Of a stretch of DNA of 64,000 nucleotides, positions 55,168-63,902 are shown piece after piece. Source of the stretch: Streptomyces sp. NBC_01235 (GTDB lineage Bacteria > Actinomycetota > Actinomycetes > Streptomycetales > Streptomycetaceae); NCBI RefSeq assembly GCF_035989285.1, contig NZ_CP108513.1, forward strand, positions 3,348,001 to 3,412,000. Direction: 5' to 3'. The stretch's first letter is position 1; each line of letters opens with the position of its first letter. Made by a program: the position numbers and the translations under genes. Under the pieces are notes generated by a model, which was given only the letters and a program-made list of their open reading frames with translations, was not told the DNA's origin and did not search any database.

Positions 55168-55857
55168 TCACTCGTCGTCGAGCCCTCGCTCGATGGCGTA
55201 CCGGACCAGTTCCACCCTGTTGTGCAGTTGCAGCTTGCCGAGGGTGTTCTGGACGTGGTTCTGGACCGTGCGGTGGGAGATGACCAGGCGTTCGGCGATC
55301 TGCTTGTAGCTCAGGCCCTTGGCGACCAGCCGCAGCACCTCGGTCTCGCGGTCGGTCAGCCGGGGCGCGTTGGGTTCGTCGCCGCCGGATGCGGGACCCG
55401 GGTCGGAGGCCAGCCGGCGGTACTCGCCGAGGACCAGTCCGGCCAGCCCCGGGGTGAACACCGGGTCGCCGACCGCCGTGCGGCGCACCGCGTCCAGCAG
55501 TTCCTCCGTGGACGCCGACTTCAGCAGGTAGCCGGTCGCGCCGGACTTCACCGCCTCCAGCACGTCGGCGTGCTCGCCGCTCGCCGACAGCACGAGGACC
55601 CGCAGGGCCGGATTGGCGGCGACGACCTCCTTGCACACCTGGACGCCCGGCTTCGCGGGCAGGTTCAGGTCCAGCACCAGCACGTCGGGCGTGGTGGCCT
55701 TGGCACGGCGCACGGCCTGCTCGCCGTCGCCTGCGGTGGCGACCACGTCCAGGCCGGACTCGGCCAGGTCCCGGGCGACCGCGTCGCGCCACATGGGGTG
55801 GTCGTCGACCACCATGACCCTGATCGGGCCCTGTTCCCTGCGCGTCTCTTCACTCAT
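55168..55857 (-). CDS. NarL/LuxR-family response regulator
   Basis: 229 residues. Receiver domain 12-128 with D18/D19 and phosphoacceptor D63 (LVLDLNLP); LuxR helix-turn-helix at about 163-222 (LTDRETEVLRLVAKGLSYKQIAERLVISHRTVQNHVQNTLGKL). ATG overlaps the kinase stop (ATGA), so the pair forms one two-component system. Confidence 0.96.
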   Translation of the reverse strand: MSEETRREQGPIRVMVVDDHPMWRDAVARDLAESGLDVVATAGDGEQAVRRAKATTPDVLVLDLNLPAKPGVQVCKEVVAANPALRVLVLSASGEHADVLEAVKSGATGYLLKSASTEELLDAVRRTAVGDPVFTPGLAGLVLGEYRRLASDPGPASGGDEPNAPRLTDRETEVLRLVAKGLSYKQIAERLVISHRTVQNHVQNTLGKLQLHNRVELVRYAIERGLDDE

Positions 55858-57086
55858 CGCCGTCCCGCCTTCCCCCGCGTCACGTTCTTCTCCTTCGGCA
55901 CCGTCAGTTCGACCTCCGTGCCCTGCCCCGGTGTCGAGATCAGCTCGGCGCTGCCGCCGAGGTCGCGCAGCCGGCCCCGGATCGACTGGGCGACCCCGAG
56001 CCGCCCCTCGTCCTCGGCCTGCGCGAGCCGCCCCTCCGGGATGCCGGGCCCGTCGTCCCGCACGGTGACGATCACCTCGTCCGGCTCGTCCTCGACCAGG
56101 ATCCAGGCCCGGGCGTCCTCCCCCGCGTGCCTGCGTACGTTGTCCAGGGCGGCCCCGACGGCGGCGGCCAGCTCCCGCGCGGCGGGCGCGGGCAGCAGCA
56201 CCGGGGCGCCGGGCTCGGCGAGGTTGACGCGGGCGGCGGCGAAGGGGGCGAGCAGCGCGCGCAGGTCGACGGGAGCGCCCGCCTCGTCCCCGGTGTCCTC
56301 GTCCACCACGCGGACGACGGCCCCCTCGGCCTCGTCCTCCGACACCCGGGAGACCGGTACGAGCCCGCCGGAGACCAGTGTGCGCAGCGCGACCTCCTGT
56401 TCACCGGCCATCCGGCCCAGCTCGGCCGCCTCGCCGCCGAGGACCGCGCCGCGCCGCTGCACCATGGCCAGTACCTGGAGCACGCCGTCGTGGATGTCCC
56501 GGGCGAGTCGCTCCCGTTCCCTCGTGGCGGCCTCGATCTCCAGGGCTCGGGCGAGGGTGCGCTCGGAGGCGCGGGCGACCTCGACGACGTAGCCGATGGC
56601 GATGGAGGCGACCCAGACGAGGATCACGTTGTGGACGGTGTCGCGGGCCGGGTGGCCGCGCTCGATCAGGTTGGCGACGGCGACGGGCGTGGAGGCGAAC
56701 GCGGCCCAGCGCCAGCCGCCCTTGATGGCGAACGCGAGGACCGACCCGGCCGTCCATATCGAGGGCAGGGTGGGGCCGCCGTCCTGGATGTGCTGGTCGT
56801 TGACGACGAGTGGGGTCAGGACGATGCCGGTGAGCGCGACGGCGAGATCGGCGGCGAGGAAGCGCTTGGTGCAGGCCGCCGCGTTCTGCACCCGGGGCAG
56901 GGTGGCGAGCGTCCAGACGAGCAGGAGCGCGTAGTAGGCGACGGCGACGCCGGGCCGCTCGTAGTCGTCGTAGGCGGAGGCGAACAGGCCGACCGCGTAC
57001 AGCATCGTCAGCACCCGGTAGCCGGTGAGCGCACGCCACAGCGGCAGCTCGACCGACATCCTCATGACTCTCTCGCGCCTGGCCAT
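55854..57086 (-). CDS. Sensor histidine kinase, HisKA_3 type
   Basis: 410 residues. About five membrane segments in the first 170 residues, dimerisation helix with H199 (RLARDIHDGVLQVLAM), and an HATPase domain with ALDNVRRHAGEDARAW (N box) and DDGPGIPEG (G box). Works with the response regulator downstream. Signal not evident. Starts at 57086 and 57065 both possible: GGGGGA precedes the first and GAGAGAG the second. Confidence 0.94.
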   Translation of the reverse strand: MARRERVMRMSVELPLWRALTGYRVLTMLYAVGLFASAYDDYERPGVAVAYYALLLVWTLATLPRVQNAAACTKRFLAADLAVALTGIVLTPLVVNDQHIQDGGPTLPSIWTAGSVLAFAIKGGWRWAAFASTPVAVANLIERGHPARDTVHNVILVWVASIAIGYVVEVARASERTLARALEIEAATRERERLARDIHDGVLQVLAMVQRRGAVLGGEAAELGRMAGEQEVALRTLVSGGLVPVSRVSEDEAEGAVVRVVDEDTGDEAGAPVDLRALLAPFAAARVNLAEPGAPVLLPAPAARELAAAVGAALDNVRRHAGEDARAWILVEDEPDEVIVTVRDDGPGIPEGRLAQAEDEGRLGVAQSIRGRLRDLGGSAELISTPGQGTEVELTVPKEKNVTRGKAGRR

Positions 57087-57116
57087 CCGTCCAGTCCCCC
57101 GCCCCCGGAGCGCCGA

Positions 57117-57926
57117 CTACTGCTCTTGTTCCTTCTTGGCCTGGTCCTTCTCGGCCTGTGCGAGAGCCGCCTTCGCGGCCTTCTCCGCTTCCTTGTCGGC
57201 CTTCGCCGCCTCCGCGACCTGCCGCTTGGCAGCGGTCGCGTACATGTCGACGTACTCCTGGCCGGAGAGCTTCATGATCTCGTACATGACCTCGTCGGTC
57301 AGCGCGCGCAGCACGAAGCGGTCGTGGTCCATGCCCTGGTAGCGGCTGAAGTCCAGCGGCCTGCCGATGCGGATGCCGGGCCGCATGACCTTCGGGACGA
57401 CCTTCGGGAGGACCTTCCCCGGGGGCTGGATCTTCTCGGTGCCGATCATGGCGACCGGGATCACGGGCGCGCCGGTGGCGAGCGCCACGCGCGCGAGGCC
57501 GCCCGGTTTGCCGCGGTAGAGGCGGCCGTCGGGCGAGCGGGTGCCCTCCGGGTAGATGCCGAACAGTTCGCCGCGCTCCAGCACGTCGATGCCGCTCTTG
57601 ATGGCGGCCTCACCGGCGCCGCGCGCGCCCGAGCGGTCCACCGGAAGCTGGCCGACTCCCTTGAAGAACGCCGCCGTCAGCCGGCCCTTCACGCCGGGCG
57701 TCGTGAAGTACTCGGCCTTCGCGATGAAGGTGATCTTGCGGTTGAGGACGGCGGGCAGGAACAGCGAGTCCGAGAAGGACAGGTGGTTGCTCGCCAGGAT
57801 CGCGGGGCCCTCGGCGGGGATGTGCTCGAGGCCTTCCACCCAGGGCCGGAAGGTGACCTTCAGCGGTCCCCCGATAGCGACCTTCATCGCGCCGTACAAC
57901 AACCGAGTGCCTCCCGTGTGTGTCAT
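57117..57926 (-). CDS. 1-acyl-sn-glycerol-3-phosphate acyltransferase (PlsC family)
   Basis: 269 residues. Acyltransferase motif NHLSFSD at 47-53 (catalytic H48, D53) and substrate motif YPEGTRS at 124-130, plus PVAMIGTEKIQPPG. Makes phosphatidic acid in phospholipid synthesis. The last 45 residues are an Ala/Lys/Glu-rich helical tail, longer than the core enzyme, ending KKEQEQ. ATG at 57926; a later start near MKVAIGG at residue 14 is used by some relatives. Confidence 0.93.
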   Translation of the reverse strand: MTHTGGTRLLYGAMKVAIGGPLKVTFRPWVEGLEHIPAEGPAILASNHLSFSDSLFLPAVLNRKITFIAKAEYFTTPGVKGRLTAAFFKGVGQLPVDRSGARGAGEAAIKSGIDVLERGELFGIYPEGTRSPDGRLYRGKPGGLARVALATGAPVIPVAMIGTEKIQPPGKVLPKVVPKVMRPGIRIGRPLDFSRYQGMDHDRFVLRALTDEVMYEIMKLSGQEYVDMYATAAKRQVAEAAKADKEAEKAAKAALAQAEKDQAKKEQEQ

Positions 57927-58046
57927 CAGACCTTATCCCGGAGTCCTGGCAAAGGCTCCGACGGCCCTGGTCGGTGTCAGTGGGGTCGCGTACGGTGAAG
58001 CACACGTCCCTCCCACGAAGAACAGACGAAGAACAGGAGACCGAAG

Positions 58047-58835
58047 TTGCCGGTCCTTCCTGGAGCCGAGCCGTACCGCCATGAGGGCGGGGAGGTCGGG
58101 GTCCTCCTCTGTCACGGCTTCACCGGTTCCCCTCAGTCGCTGCGCCCCTGGGCGCGCCACCTGGCCGGGCAGGGCCTGACCGTCTCACTGCCCCTGCTGC
58201 CCGGACACGGCACGCGCTGGGAGGACATGGCGCTCACCGGCTGGCAGGACTGGTACGCGGGGGTGGACCACGAGCTGCGCACCCTGCGCGAGCGCTGCGC
58301 GCGCGTGTTCGTGGCCGGCCTGTCGATGGGCGGCGCGCTGGCCCTGCGGCTGGCGGCGAAGCACGGCGAGGGCGCGGGCGGGGTCGAGGGCGTCATCGTC
58401 GTCAACCCGGCGAACAAGGTGCACGGGCTGTCCGCGCACGCCCTTCCGGTGGCCCGCCATCTCGTCCGGTCGACGAAGGGGATCACGAGCGACATCGCGA
58501 AGGAAGGCGTCCTGGAGACCGGGTACAACCGGGTGCCGCTGCACTCGGCGCACTCCCTGCGGACCTTCCTGCGGCTGGTCGACGGCGAACTGCCGCAGGT
58601 CACCCAGCCGCTGCTGCTCCTGCGCAGCGTGCGCGACCATGTCGTGCCACCGGCCGACTCGGCCCGGATCCTCAGCCGGGTGTCGTCGACGGACGTGACC
58701 GAGATCCTGCTGGAACAGAGCTACCACGTGGCAACGTTGGACCACGATGCGGACCGGATCTTCGAGGAGAGCTACGCGTTCATCGCCCGGATCGCGCCCA
58801 GTGTCGGCAAGGAAGGGACGGCCGTAGGTGGCTGA
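58047..58835 (+). CDS. Alpha/beta hydrolase (carboxylesterase / monoacylglycerol lipase type)
   Basis: 262 residues. Oxyanion motif CHGFTGSPQSL at 22-32, nucleophile S93 in GLSMGG, catalytic Asp in RDHVVPP and His in SYHVATLDHDAD near the C terminus, matching Est30-like carboxylesterases. TTG start at 58047 with GGAGA 7 bases upstream. Divergent from the acyltransferase, suggesting lipid turnover. Confidence 0.93.
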   Translation: MPVLPGAEPYRHEGGEVGVLLCHGFTGSPQSLRPWARHLAGQGLTVSLPLLPGHGTRWEDMALTGWQDWYAGVDHELRTLRERCARVFVAGLSMGGALALRLAAKHGEGAGGVEGVIVVNPANKVHGLSAHALPVARHLVRSTKGITSDIAKEGVLETGYNRVPLHSAHSLRTFLRLVDGELPQVTQPLLLLRSVRDHVVPPADSARILSRVSSTDVTEILLEQSYHVATLDHDADRIFEESYAFIARIAPSVGKEGTAVGG

Positions 58836-59469
58836 GCACGACTCCGACCGCGAGGACCGGGAGAACCGGGACGAGCGGGACGGCCTGGAGGGCCGCGAGT
58901 CGCAGGAACAGAACGTGCCCTTCGACGAGGCCGCCGCGTGGGCGGCGATCGTCGCGGGGTACGGGGAGGAGCCGCCGGACCCGCCGGGCGCGAAGCCGTT
59001 CAAGTCGGTCGAGGATCTGGCGCTCCTCGATGTCGGGACGAACGACGAGGAGCCCGGAGCCGAATCCGGGGCGGAATCCGGCAAAGAGCCGGAGAAGGCC
59101 CCTGGCGAGGAGAAGAAACCGGCCAAGCCGCTGGGCAGCTCGATCGCCTTCGCACCGGGTGTCGGCCCACGTGACTACACGGCTCCCGAACCGGCCGAGG
59201 AGGACTTCGACGAGGACGACGAGGGCCACTTCGTCCCACCGGAGCCGCCGCCACTGCCCGCCGCCGACACCACGGCCAGGTTCGCCTGGCTCGGGGTGAT
59301 CGGCGGGCCGGTGCTGCTCCTGCTCGCGGTGCTGCTGGGCTGGGAGATGACGTGGTGGCTGTCGACCGTCGGCATCGGCGGCTTCCTCGGCGGGTTCGCC
59401 ACGCTGGTGATGCGGATGCGGACGGACGACGAGGACGAGGGGGATCCGGGGCGGGGAGCGGTCGTCTAG
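58828..59469 (+). CDS. Membrane protein with acidic N-terminal domain
   Basis: 213 residues, no family recognised. The first 145 residues are hydrophilic, rich in Glu, Asp and Pro; two membrane segments follow (about 150-171 and 174-193), then an acidic tail. GTG start overlapping the esterase by 8 bases, so co-translated. Its TAG stop shares the CTAG at 59466-59469 with the stop of the facing gene. Confidence 0.8.
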   Translation: MAEHDSDREDRENRDERDGLEGRESQEQNVPFDEAAAWAAIVAGYGEEPPDPPGAKPFKSVEDLALLDVGTNDEEPGAESGAESGKEPEKAPGEEKKPAKPLGSSIAFAPGVGPRDYTAPEPAEEDFDEDDEGHFVPPEPPPLPAADTTARFAWLGVIGGPVLLLLAVLLGWEMTWWLSTVGIGGFLGGFATLVMRMRTDDEDEGDPGRGAVV

Positions 59470-60212
59470 CCGACGGGGATTCTGAGGGCGGCGAGGACCG
59501 GGAGATGGTCCGTGGCCGCCCGCAAGTCGCTCTCGGTGATGCCCGGCAGGCCGAGCGGCACCCCGCAGCCCAGTACCTCCACGCCCTTCGTCACGAAGAT
59601 TCCGTCGATGCGGCGGTTCGGCCCGGTGGACGGGAAGGTGTGCTCGGCACCCCAGGGGGCGGCGGTGCGGCAGTCCCGAAGGGCGGCGCCCAGCCGGGTG
59701 AAGGTGCGTCCGTCGGGTCTCTCGTTGATGTCGCCGCCCGCGACCCCGTGCTCCACGCCCATCCCGGCGAGCCGGTCGAGGAGCATGCCGCCCTGGTCGT
59801 AGCGCTCGTCCTGCCGGAGGCTGAGGTGACAGCTGACGACGCCCAGGCGGGCACCCCCGAAGCGGACCACAGCGGTGGCGAGGCCTCGGCGGTACTCACG
59901 GGGGGTGAGGGGCAGGAGGACGTCCTCCGTGCGTTCGACGGTCGCCCGTAGCGAGCAGAGGATCGCGGGGCCCGCGGCCGTGCCACCGCCGGTGAGGATC
60001 ACCTGGCCGGTGGCTGCGGCGAGACGGGCCAGTTTCTTGCGCCAGCGGAAGAAGATCGGGGCTTCCTGGACGAGGACCAGGTCGGGGGCGCAGGCGGTGA
60101 CGACGCGCGCGAGGGCGTCGGTGTCGTCCCTCATGGAGCGGATGTTGTAGCTGAGGACCCGGATGACGGGCGAACCGTCGGACTCGGTGCCGGAGTTGGG
60201 GAGCAGCGACAT
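59466..60212 (-). CDS. Endonuclease/exonuclease/phosphatase-family protein
   Basis: 248 residues, EEP fold (DNase I-like): VLSYNIRSMR, DLVLVQEAP, VSCHLSL, GGDINERPDG, RRIDGIFV and the C-terminal ATDHLPVLAAL, which hold the metal and catalytic residues. Acts on a phosphodiester or phosphate ester not identifiable here. ATG at 60212 has TAAATT 7 bases upstream and no ribosome site, so it appears leaderless. Confidence 0.92.
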   Translation of the reverse strand: MSLLPNSGTESDGSPVIRVLSYNIRSMRDDTDALARVVTACAPDLVLVQEAPIFFRWRKKLARLAAATGQVILTGGGTAAGPAILCSLRATVERTEDVLLPLTPREYRRGLATAVVRFGGARLGVVSCHLSLRQDERYDQGGMLLDRLAGMGVEHGVAGGDINERPDGRTFTRLGAALRDCRTAAPWGAEHTFPSTGPNRRIDGIFVTKGVEVLGCGVPLGLPGITESDLRAATDHLPVLAALRIPVG

Positions 60213-60219
60213 GTTGATC

Positions 60220-60225
60220 AATTTA
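60220..60225 (-). promoter_or_regulatory. -10 box 7 bases before the EEP gene
   Basis: TAAATT, GATCAAC, ATG. The AT-rich run (ATTGATCAATTTA region) stands out in this GC-rich stretch. Confidence 0.55.
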
Positions 60226-60346
60226 CGCCCAATGGCTCGGGGCGCGAGGATGGTGCGCGGCTTCCGGTTCGTCGTGGTTGCTCGCGCCCACGCGGCGGAG
60301 CCGCATGTTTGTCCAGCCTCGCGCCCCTGAGCAGGCACAGTGAACG

Positions 60347-61300
60347 TCACATGATCGGATCGGGCTCTCTCGCCAGGTCCGCCGCGCCGACCAGGCCCGC
60401 CTCGTTGCCGAGCCGGGCGGCGATCACGTCGGCCACCGGGCGCCAGTTGCCGCCGACCAGCCAGCGCTTGTAGGACTTGCGGATCGGGTCCAGGACCAGC
60501 TCGCCCTCGTCGGAGAGGCCGCCGCCGACGATGAAGGCGGACGGGTCGAAGAGGGAGGCCAGGTCGGCGAGGCCGGCGCCGGCCCAGCGGGCGAGCTCGC
60601 GGTAGGAGTCGACGGCGACCGGGTCGCCCTGGCGGGCGGCCATGGAGATGTGCTTGCCCTCTATGCCCTCGGGGCTGCCGTCGCCCAGGCCGAGCAGGAT
60701 CTCGGCGTTCTCCGGGGTGGCGTTGGCGCGCTGCTTGGCGTAGCGCACGAGGGCGCGGCCGGAGGCGTACTGCTCCCAGCAGCCCTGCGAGCCGCAGCCG
60801 CACAGCAGGCCGTCCGGCACCATGCGGATGTGGCCGAACTCGGCGGCGACGCCGAAGTGGCCGCGGCGCAGCTTGTTGCCGATGATGATGCCGCCGCCGA
60901 GGCCGGTGCCGAGGGTGATGCAGATGACGTTGCGGTGGCCCTTGCCTGCGCCGAACTTGTACTCGCCCCACGCGGCCGCGTTGGCGTCGTTCTCGACCAC
61001 GACGGGGAGGCCCACGCGGGCCTCGACCTTCTCCTTCAGCGGCTCCTGGCGCCAGTCGATGTTGGGCGCGAAGTAGACCGTCGAGCGCTGACGGTTGACG
61101 TATCCGGCGGCACCGATGCCCACGCCGACGATCTCATGCCCGGCGCGCGCGCCCTCCACCGCCGAGGCGATGGCGTCCACGATGCCCTCCGGCGTGCCCG
61201 GGGTCGGCACCTTGTGGGTCGAGAGGATGTTGCCTTCCTCGTCGACCACACCGGCCGCGATCTTCGTGCCGCCGATGTCGACGCCGATGGTGAGTCCCAT
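60347..61300 (-). CDS. glkA: ROK-family glucokinase
   Basis: 317 residues. Phosphorylates glucose; in Streptomyces it also mediates carbon catabolite repression independent of the PTS. ATP-binding GVDIGGTK at 6-13, catalytic Asp in VVENDANAAAWGE, ROK zinc ligands in CGCGSQGCWE. ATG start with GAGGG. Lies 67 bases after the DUF5304 gene; in S. coelicolor this pair (SCO2126-SCO2127) is co-transcribed. Confidence 0.97.
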   Translation of the reverse strand: MGLTIGVDIGGTKIAAGVVDEEGNILSTHKVPTPGTPEGIVDAIASAVEGARAGHEIVGVGIGAAGYVNRQRSTVYFAPNIDWRQEPLKEKVEARVGLPVVVENDANAAAWGEYKFGAGKGHRNVICITLGTGLGGGIIIGNKLRRGHFGVAAEFGHIRMVPDGLLCGCGSQGCWEQYASGRALVRYAKQRANATPENAEILLGLGDGSPEGIEGKHISMAARQGDPVAVDSYRELARWAGAGLADLASLFDPSAFIVGGGLSDEGELVLDPIRKSYKRWLVGGNWRPVADVIAARLGNEAGLVGAADLAREPDPIM

Positions 61301-61367
61301 GAATCCCTCAGTTTCGGTCGAGCCCCGCTACGGCCAACCGTACCCGAGGCCCTGCCCTGGGAGGGCC

Positions 61368-61883
61368 TCAGTCCAAGTCGATGCGCTGGCCGGGGCCGCT
61401 GTCGTCGCCGCCGTCACGGCCCGGGCGGCGGGGGTCGTCGCGCGGGTCGCTCGCTCCGGTCGTCCAGCGTCGTTCCTGGGTCTGGACGGCCGAGCGGTAG
61501 GCGGCGAGGAGTTCGGTGCCTGCTGCCGCGAGGTGGTCGAAGACGTCCGGGTTGCGCTCGATGACGGGCTCCACGGCTGCCTTGGCCTGCTGGACGACCT
61601 GGCGGACCACCTGCTGGGCGGCGGGTCCGGCAACCGCCCCGAGCAGCGGGGACTGGATCGACGACAGCTTCTCGCCGACCGCGTCGACGAGCCTGCGCAG
61701 TTCCTCGGCGGCCGAGCCCTGGGGCGGGCCGTACTCGGCGCGGCGGCGGGCCTTCTCCGCCGCGAGGTCCTCGGCGGCGGCGGTGGCCCAGGCGTCGGCG
61801 TCGCTGGCGCGGGGCTCGTCGTCGACGGGCTGTGTCCCGGCGGGCTCCCCGGCGGCGTCGGGCGTGGGGCGCTCTTCGCTCAT
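61368..61883 (-). CDS. DUF5304 protein, glkA partner
   Basis: 171 residues. Disordered acidic N terminus (1-55) then a helical core (about 56-130: EELRRLVDAVGEKLSSIQSPLLGAVAGPAAQQVVRQVVQQ) and a charged tail. Corresponds to S. coelicolor SCO2127, reported to raise glkA expression and glucose repression; mechanism unknown. ATG with AGGAG. Confidence 0.82.
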   Translation of the reverse strand: MSEERPTPDAAGEPAGTQPVDDEPRASDADAWATAAAEDLAAEKARRRAEYGPPQGSAAEELRRLVDAVGEKLSSIQSPLLGAVAGPAAQQVVRQVVQQAKAAVEPVIERNPDVFDHLAAAGTELLAAYRSAVQTQERRWTTGASDPRDDPRRPGRDGGDDSGPGQRIDLD

Positions 61884-61964
61884 GGCGGACTCCTGACGAC
61901 TCCTGGTGGACGACGCCTGATGACGGCTCGTCTCTACGACGTTACCCGAACGGCGGTACGTCGT

Positions 61965-63140
61965 TCATCGTGCCTGCGGCCACAGCCCGGGATCGGGCGC
62001 GAACCGCACGCACAGCTCACCGTCGCGCAGGGCGGCGCCGTCGACGGTGCAGCGGCGCAGGACGGAGGGCAGCGGGACGATACGGCGGAACGGTCCGGCG
62101 GTGACGACGAGTTCGTCGCCGCGGCGGACGAGGTCGAGCTCGTCGCGTATGGCGCCGGGCAGCGGGAGGTGCCAGACGAGCACGCCGTCCTGTGCGAGCC
62201 GGTCGGCGACGGACCACTCGACCGGGGAGGCCACCGGGTTGACGGCGGGCATCGCGAGGGCGGCGAGGTCGTCGGCGCCGCGGGGGTCGTGCCCGAGGTG
62301 GGCGACGGGGCGGGCCGTCTCGCCCCACTCCCCCAGGGCCTTGTGCTGTTGGGTGACGAGCCGGCCGAGCCGTTCGTGGTCGGCGACCGCCTCCGGCAGG
62401 ACGCGGTTGGCGACGAGGGACTCGACGGGCAGGGCGCGCAGGGCGAGGCCGAGGCGCGCGTCGCGGACGGCGTCGGCGCCGGCCGGTCCCGGCTCGGCGA
62501 CGAGGCGGACGGCGGTGTCGCGCTCGGCGAGAACGGCCTCGACGGCGGCCAGCTCCAGGTCCCATCGGGCGGTCGTCTCGTACAGCCACTCGGCGGGCAT
62601 CGGCACGCCGGCGAGCCGGCCGAGCATGGGCCGCAGGGCGCGGGCGGCCTGCCGTTCCGGCGGGAGCAGGCGGCGCAGGTAGCGGCGCAGCTCCTCCGGG
62701 AGGGCCAGCAGGGCGAGGGCCTGCGGGACGGGCGGCAGGTCGACGACGAGGAGTTCATGACGGTCCTCGCCCTCGGCGAGGGCGGCGTCCCGCAGCGCTC
62801 GCAGGAGGGTGAGCTCCTCGGCGCCCGGGAGGGGGGTGACCTCCTCCGGGTCGAGCCGGGAGGCGCCGAGCAGGTCGAGGACGGTGGTGGCGCGGTCCTG
62901 GAAGCCGGTCAGGTCGTCCCGGAAGCCGGCCGTCGCGTCGGGACGCCAGGCCGTGAGATACGGGGTGACCCTTACGGGGCTCGCCCCGGTCCGCACCCCC
63001 AGTGCCGCGCCGAGGGTGTCGGTGCGGTCGGCACTGAGGACGAGGGTGCGAGTGCCTCCGGCGGCTGCGTGGTGTGCGGTGGCGGCCGCGATCGTCGTAC
63101 GGCCGCTGCCGCCGGGGCCGGTGATCAGGAGGGTGCGCAT
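61965..63140 (-). CDS. ArsA/GET3-like ATPase with altered P-loop
   Basis: 391 residues. N-terminal P-loop region TGPGGSGRTTIAAA (7-20): Arg14 stands where the P-loop Lys should be and Pro9 where ArsA has its signature Lys. The DLPPVPQALALLALPEELRRYLRRLLPPE stretch and C-terminal HSP20-like segment (RDELDLVRRGDELVVTAGPFRRIVPLP) are those of the ArsA family. It matches the position of Rv2184c in mycobacteria. ATG 63140 gives the expected N terminus; 34 upstream codons are intergenic. Confidence 0.85.
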   Translation of the reverse strand: MRTLLITGPGGSGRTTIAAATAHHAAAGGTRTLVLSADRTDTLGAALGVRTGASPVRVTPYLTAWRPDATAGFRDDLTGFQDRATTVLDLLGASRLDPEEVTPLPGAEELTLLRALRDAALAEGEDRHELLVVDLPPVPQALALLALPEELRRYLRRLLPPERQAARALRPMLGRLAGVPMPAEWLYETTARWDLELAAVEAVLAERDTAVRLVAEPGPAGADAVRDARLGLALRALPVESLVANRVLPEAVADHERLGRLVTQQHKALGEWGETARPVAHLGHDPRGADDLAALAMPAVNPVASPVEWSVADRLAQDGVLVWHLPLPGAIRDELDLVRRGDELVVTAGPFRRIVPLPSVLRRCTVDGAALRDGELCVRFAPDPGLWPQAR

Positions 63141-63168
63141 GGGGGTGAACGGTACCTGTCGTGCCGTG

Positions 63169-63240
63169 CTGGGGGCTGCGCCCCCAGACCCCCCTATCGG
63201 CCCTGAAGGGGCCCCGTCCTCAAGCTCCCCCGGAGGGGGC
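63169..63240. repeat. Cluster of short GC hairpins
   Basis: CTGGGGGC-TGC-GCCCCCAG (63169-63187), GGCCC/GGGCC (63199-63213) and CCCCC-GGA-GGGGG (63227-63239), in the gap after the SRPBCC gene. Likely terminator or the short palindromes common between streptomycete genes. Confidence 0.5.
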
Positions 63241-63301
63241 ACCCTGACGGGCTGATGGCGCGCCCGACCGTGCCCGAGGAAGGAACCGAAGAAGGAACCG
63301 C

Positions 63302-63745
63302 CTACTTCTCCCCCGACTCCACGCGCTTCTTCAGTCCCGCCAGCGCCCGGTCGATGATGACCTTCTCGGCCTTGCGCTTGATCATGCCCAGCATGGGGAT
63401 CTTGACGTCCACGGTCAGCTGGTAGGTGACCTCGGTCGCGCCCGCGCCGGCCGGCTTGAGGAGGTAGGAGCCGTCGAGCTGGCGCAGCATCTGGGACTTC
63501 ACCAGGGTCCAGGACACCTCGTGCTCGCCGGCCCAGGTGTAACCGAGGACCTGGTCGTCCTTGATGGCGCCGGCGTCCATGACCAGGCGGACCTGTTCGG
63601 CGCGGCCCTGCTCGTCCGTTTCGAGGACCTCGGCCTGCTTCACCTCTCCGGTCCAGTCCGGGTAGCGGGCGAAGTCGGCGATCACCGCCATGACGTCGGC
63701 CGGTGCCGCCTCGATCGTGATGCTCGAGCTGGTGTGTTCCGCCAT
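63302..63745 (-). CDS. SRPBCC (START/polyketide cyclase-like) protein
   Basis: 147 residues: MAEHTSSSITIEAAPADVMAVIADFARYPDWTGEVKQAEVLE is the standard opening of the ligand-binding SRPBCC fold, with a long C-terminal helix (KRKAEKVIIDRALAGLKKRV). Ligand unknown; mycobacterial Rv2185c is the neighbour of an ArsA-like gene in the same way. ATG at 63745 with GGAGGAG. Confidence 0.9.
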   Translation of the reverse strand: MAEHTSSSITIEAAPADVMAVIADFARYPDWTGEVKQAEVLETDEQGRAEQVRLVMDAGAIKDDQVLGYTWAGEHEVSWTLVKSQMLRQLDGSYLLKPAGAGATEVTYQLTVDVKIPMLGMIKRKAEKVIIDRALAGLKKRVESGEK

Positions 63746-63854
63746 CGCGGTGGCTCCTCCAGATGCGGGCCGGTACGTGTGTGCAGCGTGAAGGCTACCG
63801 CGCGCCCGACCAGCCGCCTTCACCCGGAGTCAAGTCCCTGTCAGCGGACTGTCG

Positions 63855-63902
63855 GATCACCGCTCCGATCACCGCTCCGGTCACCCCTCCGATCACCACT
63901 CC
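63855..63902. repeat. Four tandem 12-bp repeats
   Basis: Units GATCACCGCTCC, GATCACCGCTCC, GGTCACCCCTCC, GATCACCACTCC. The rightmost unit covers the last codons and stop of the leftward metallophosphoesterase, so the array extends its 3' end. Confidence 0.85.
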
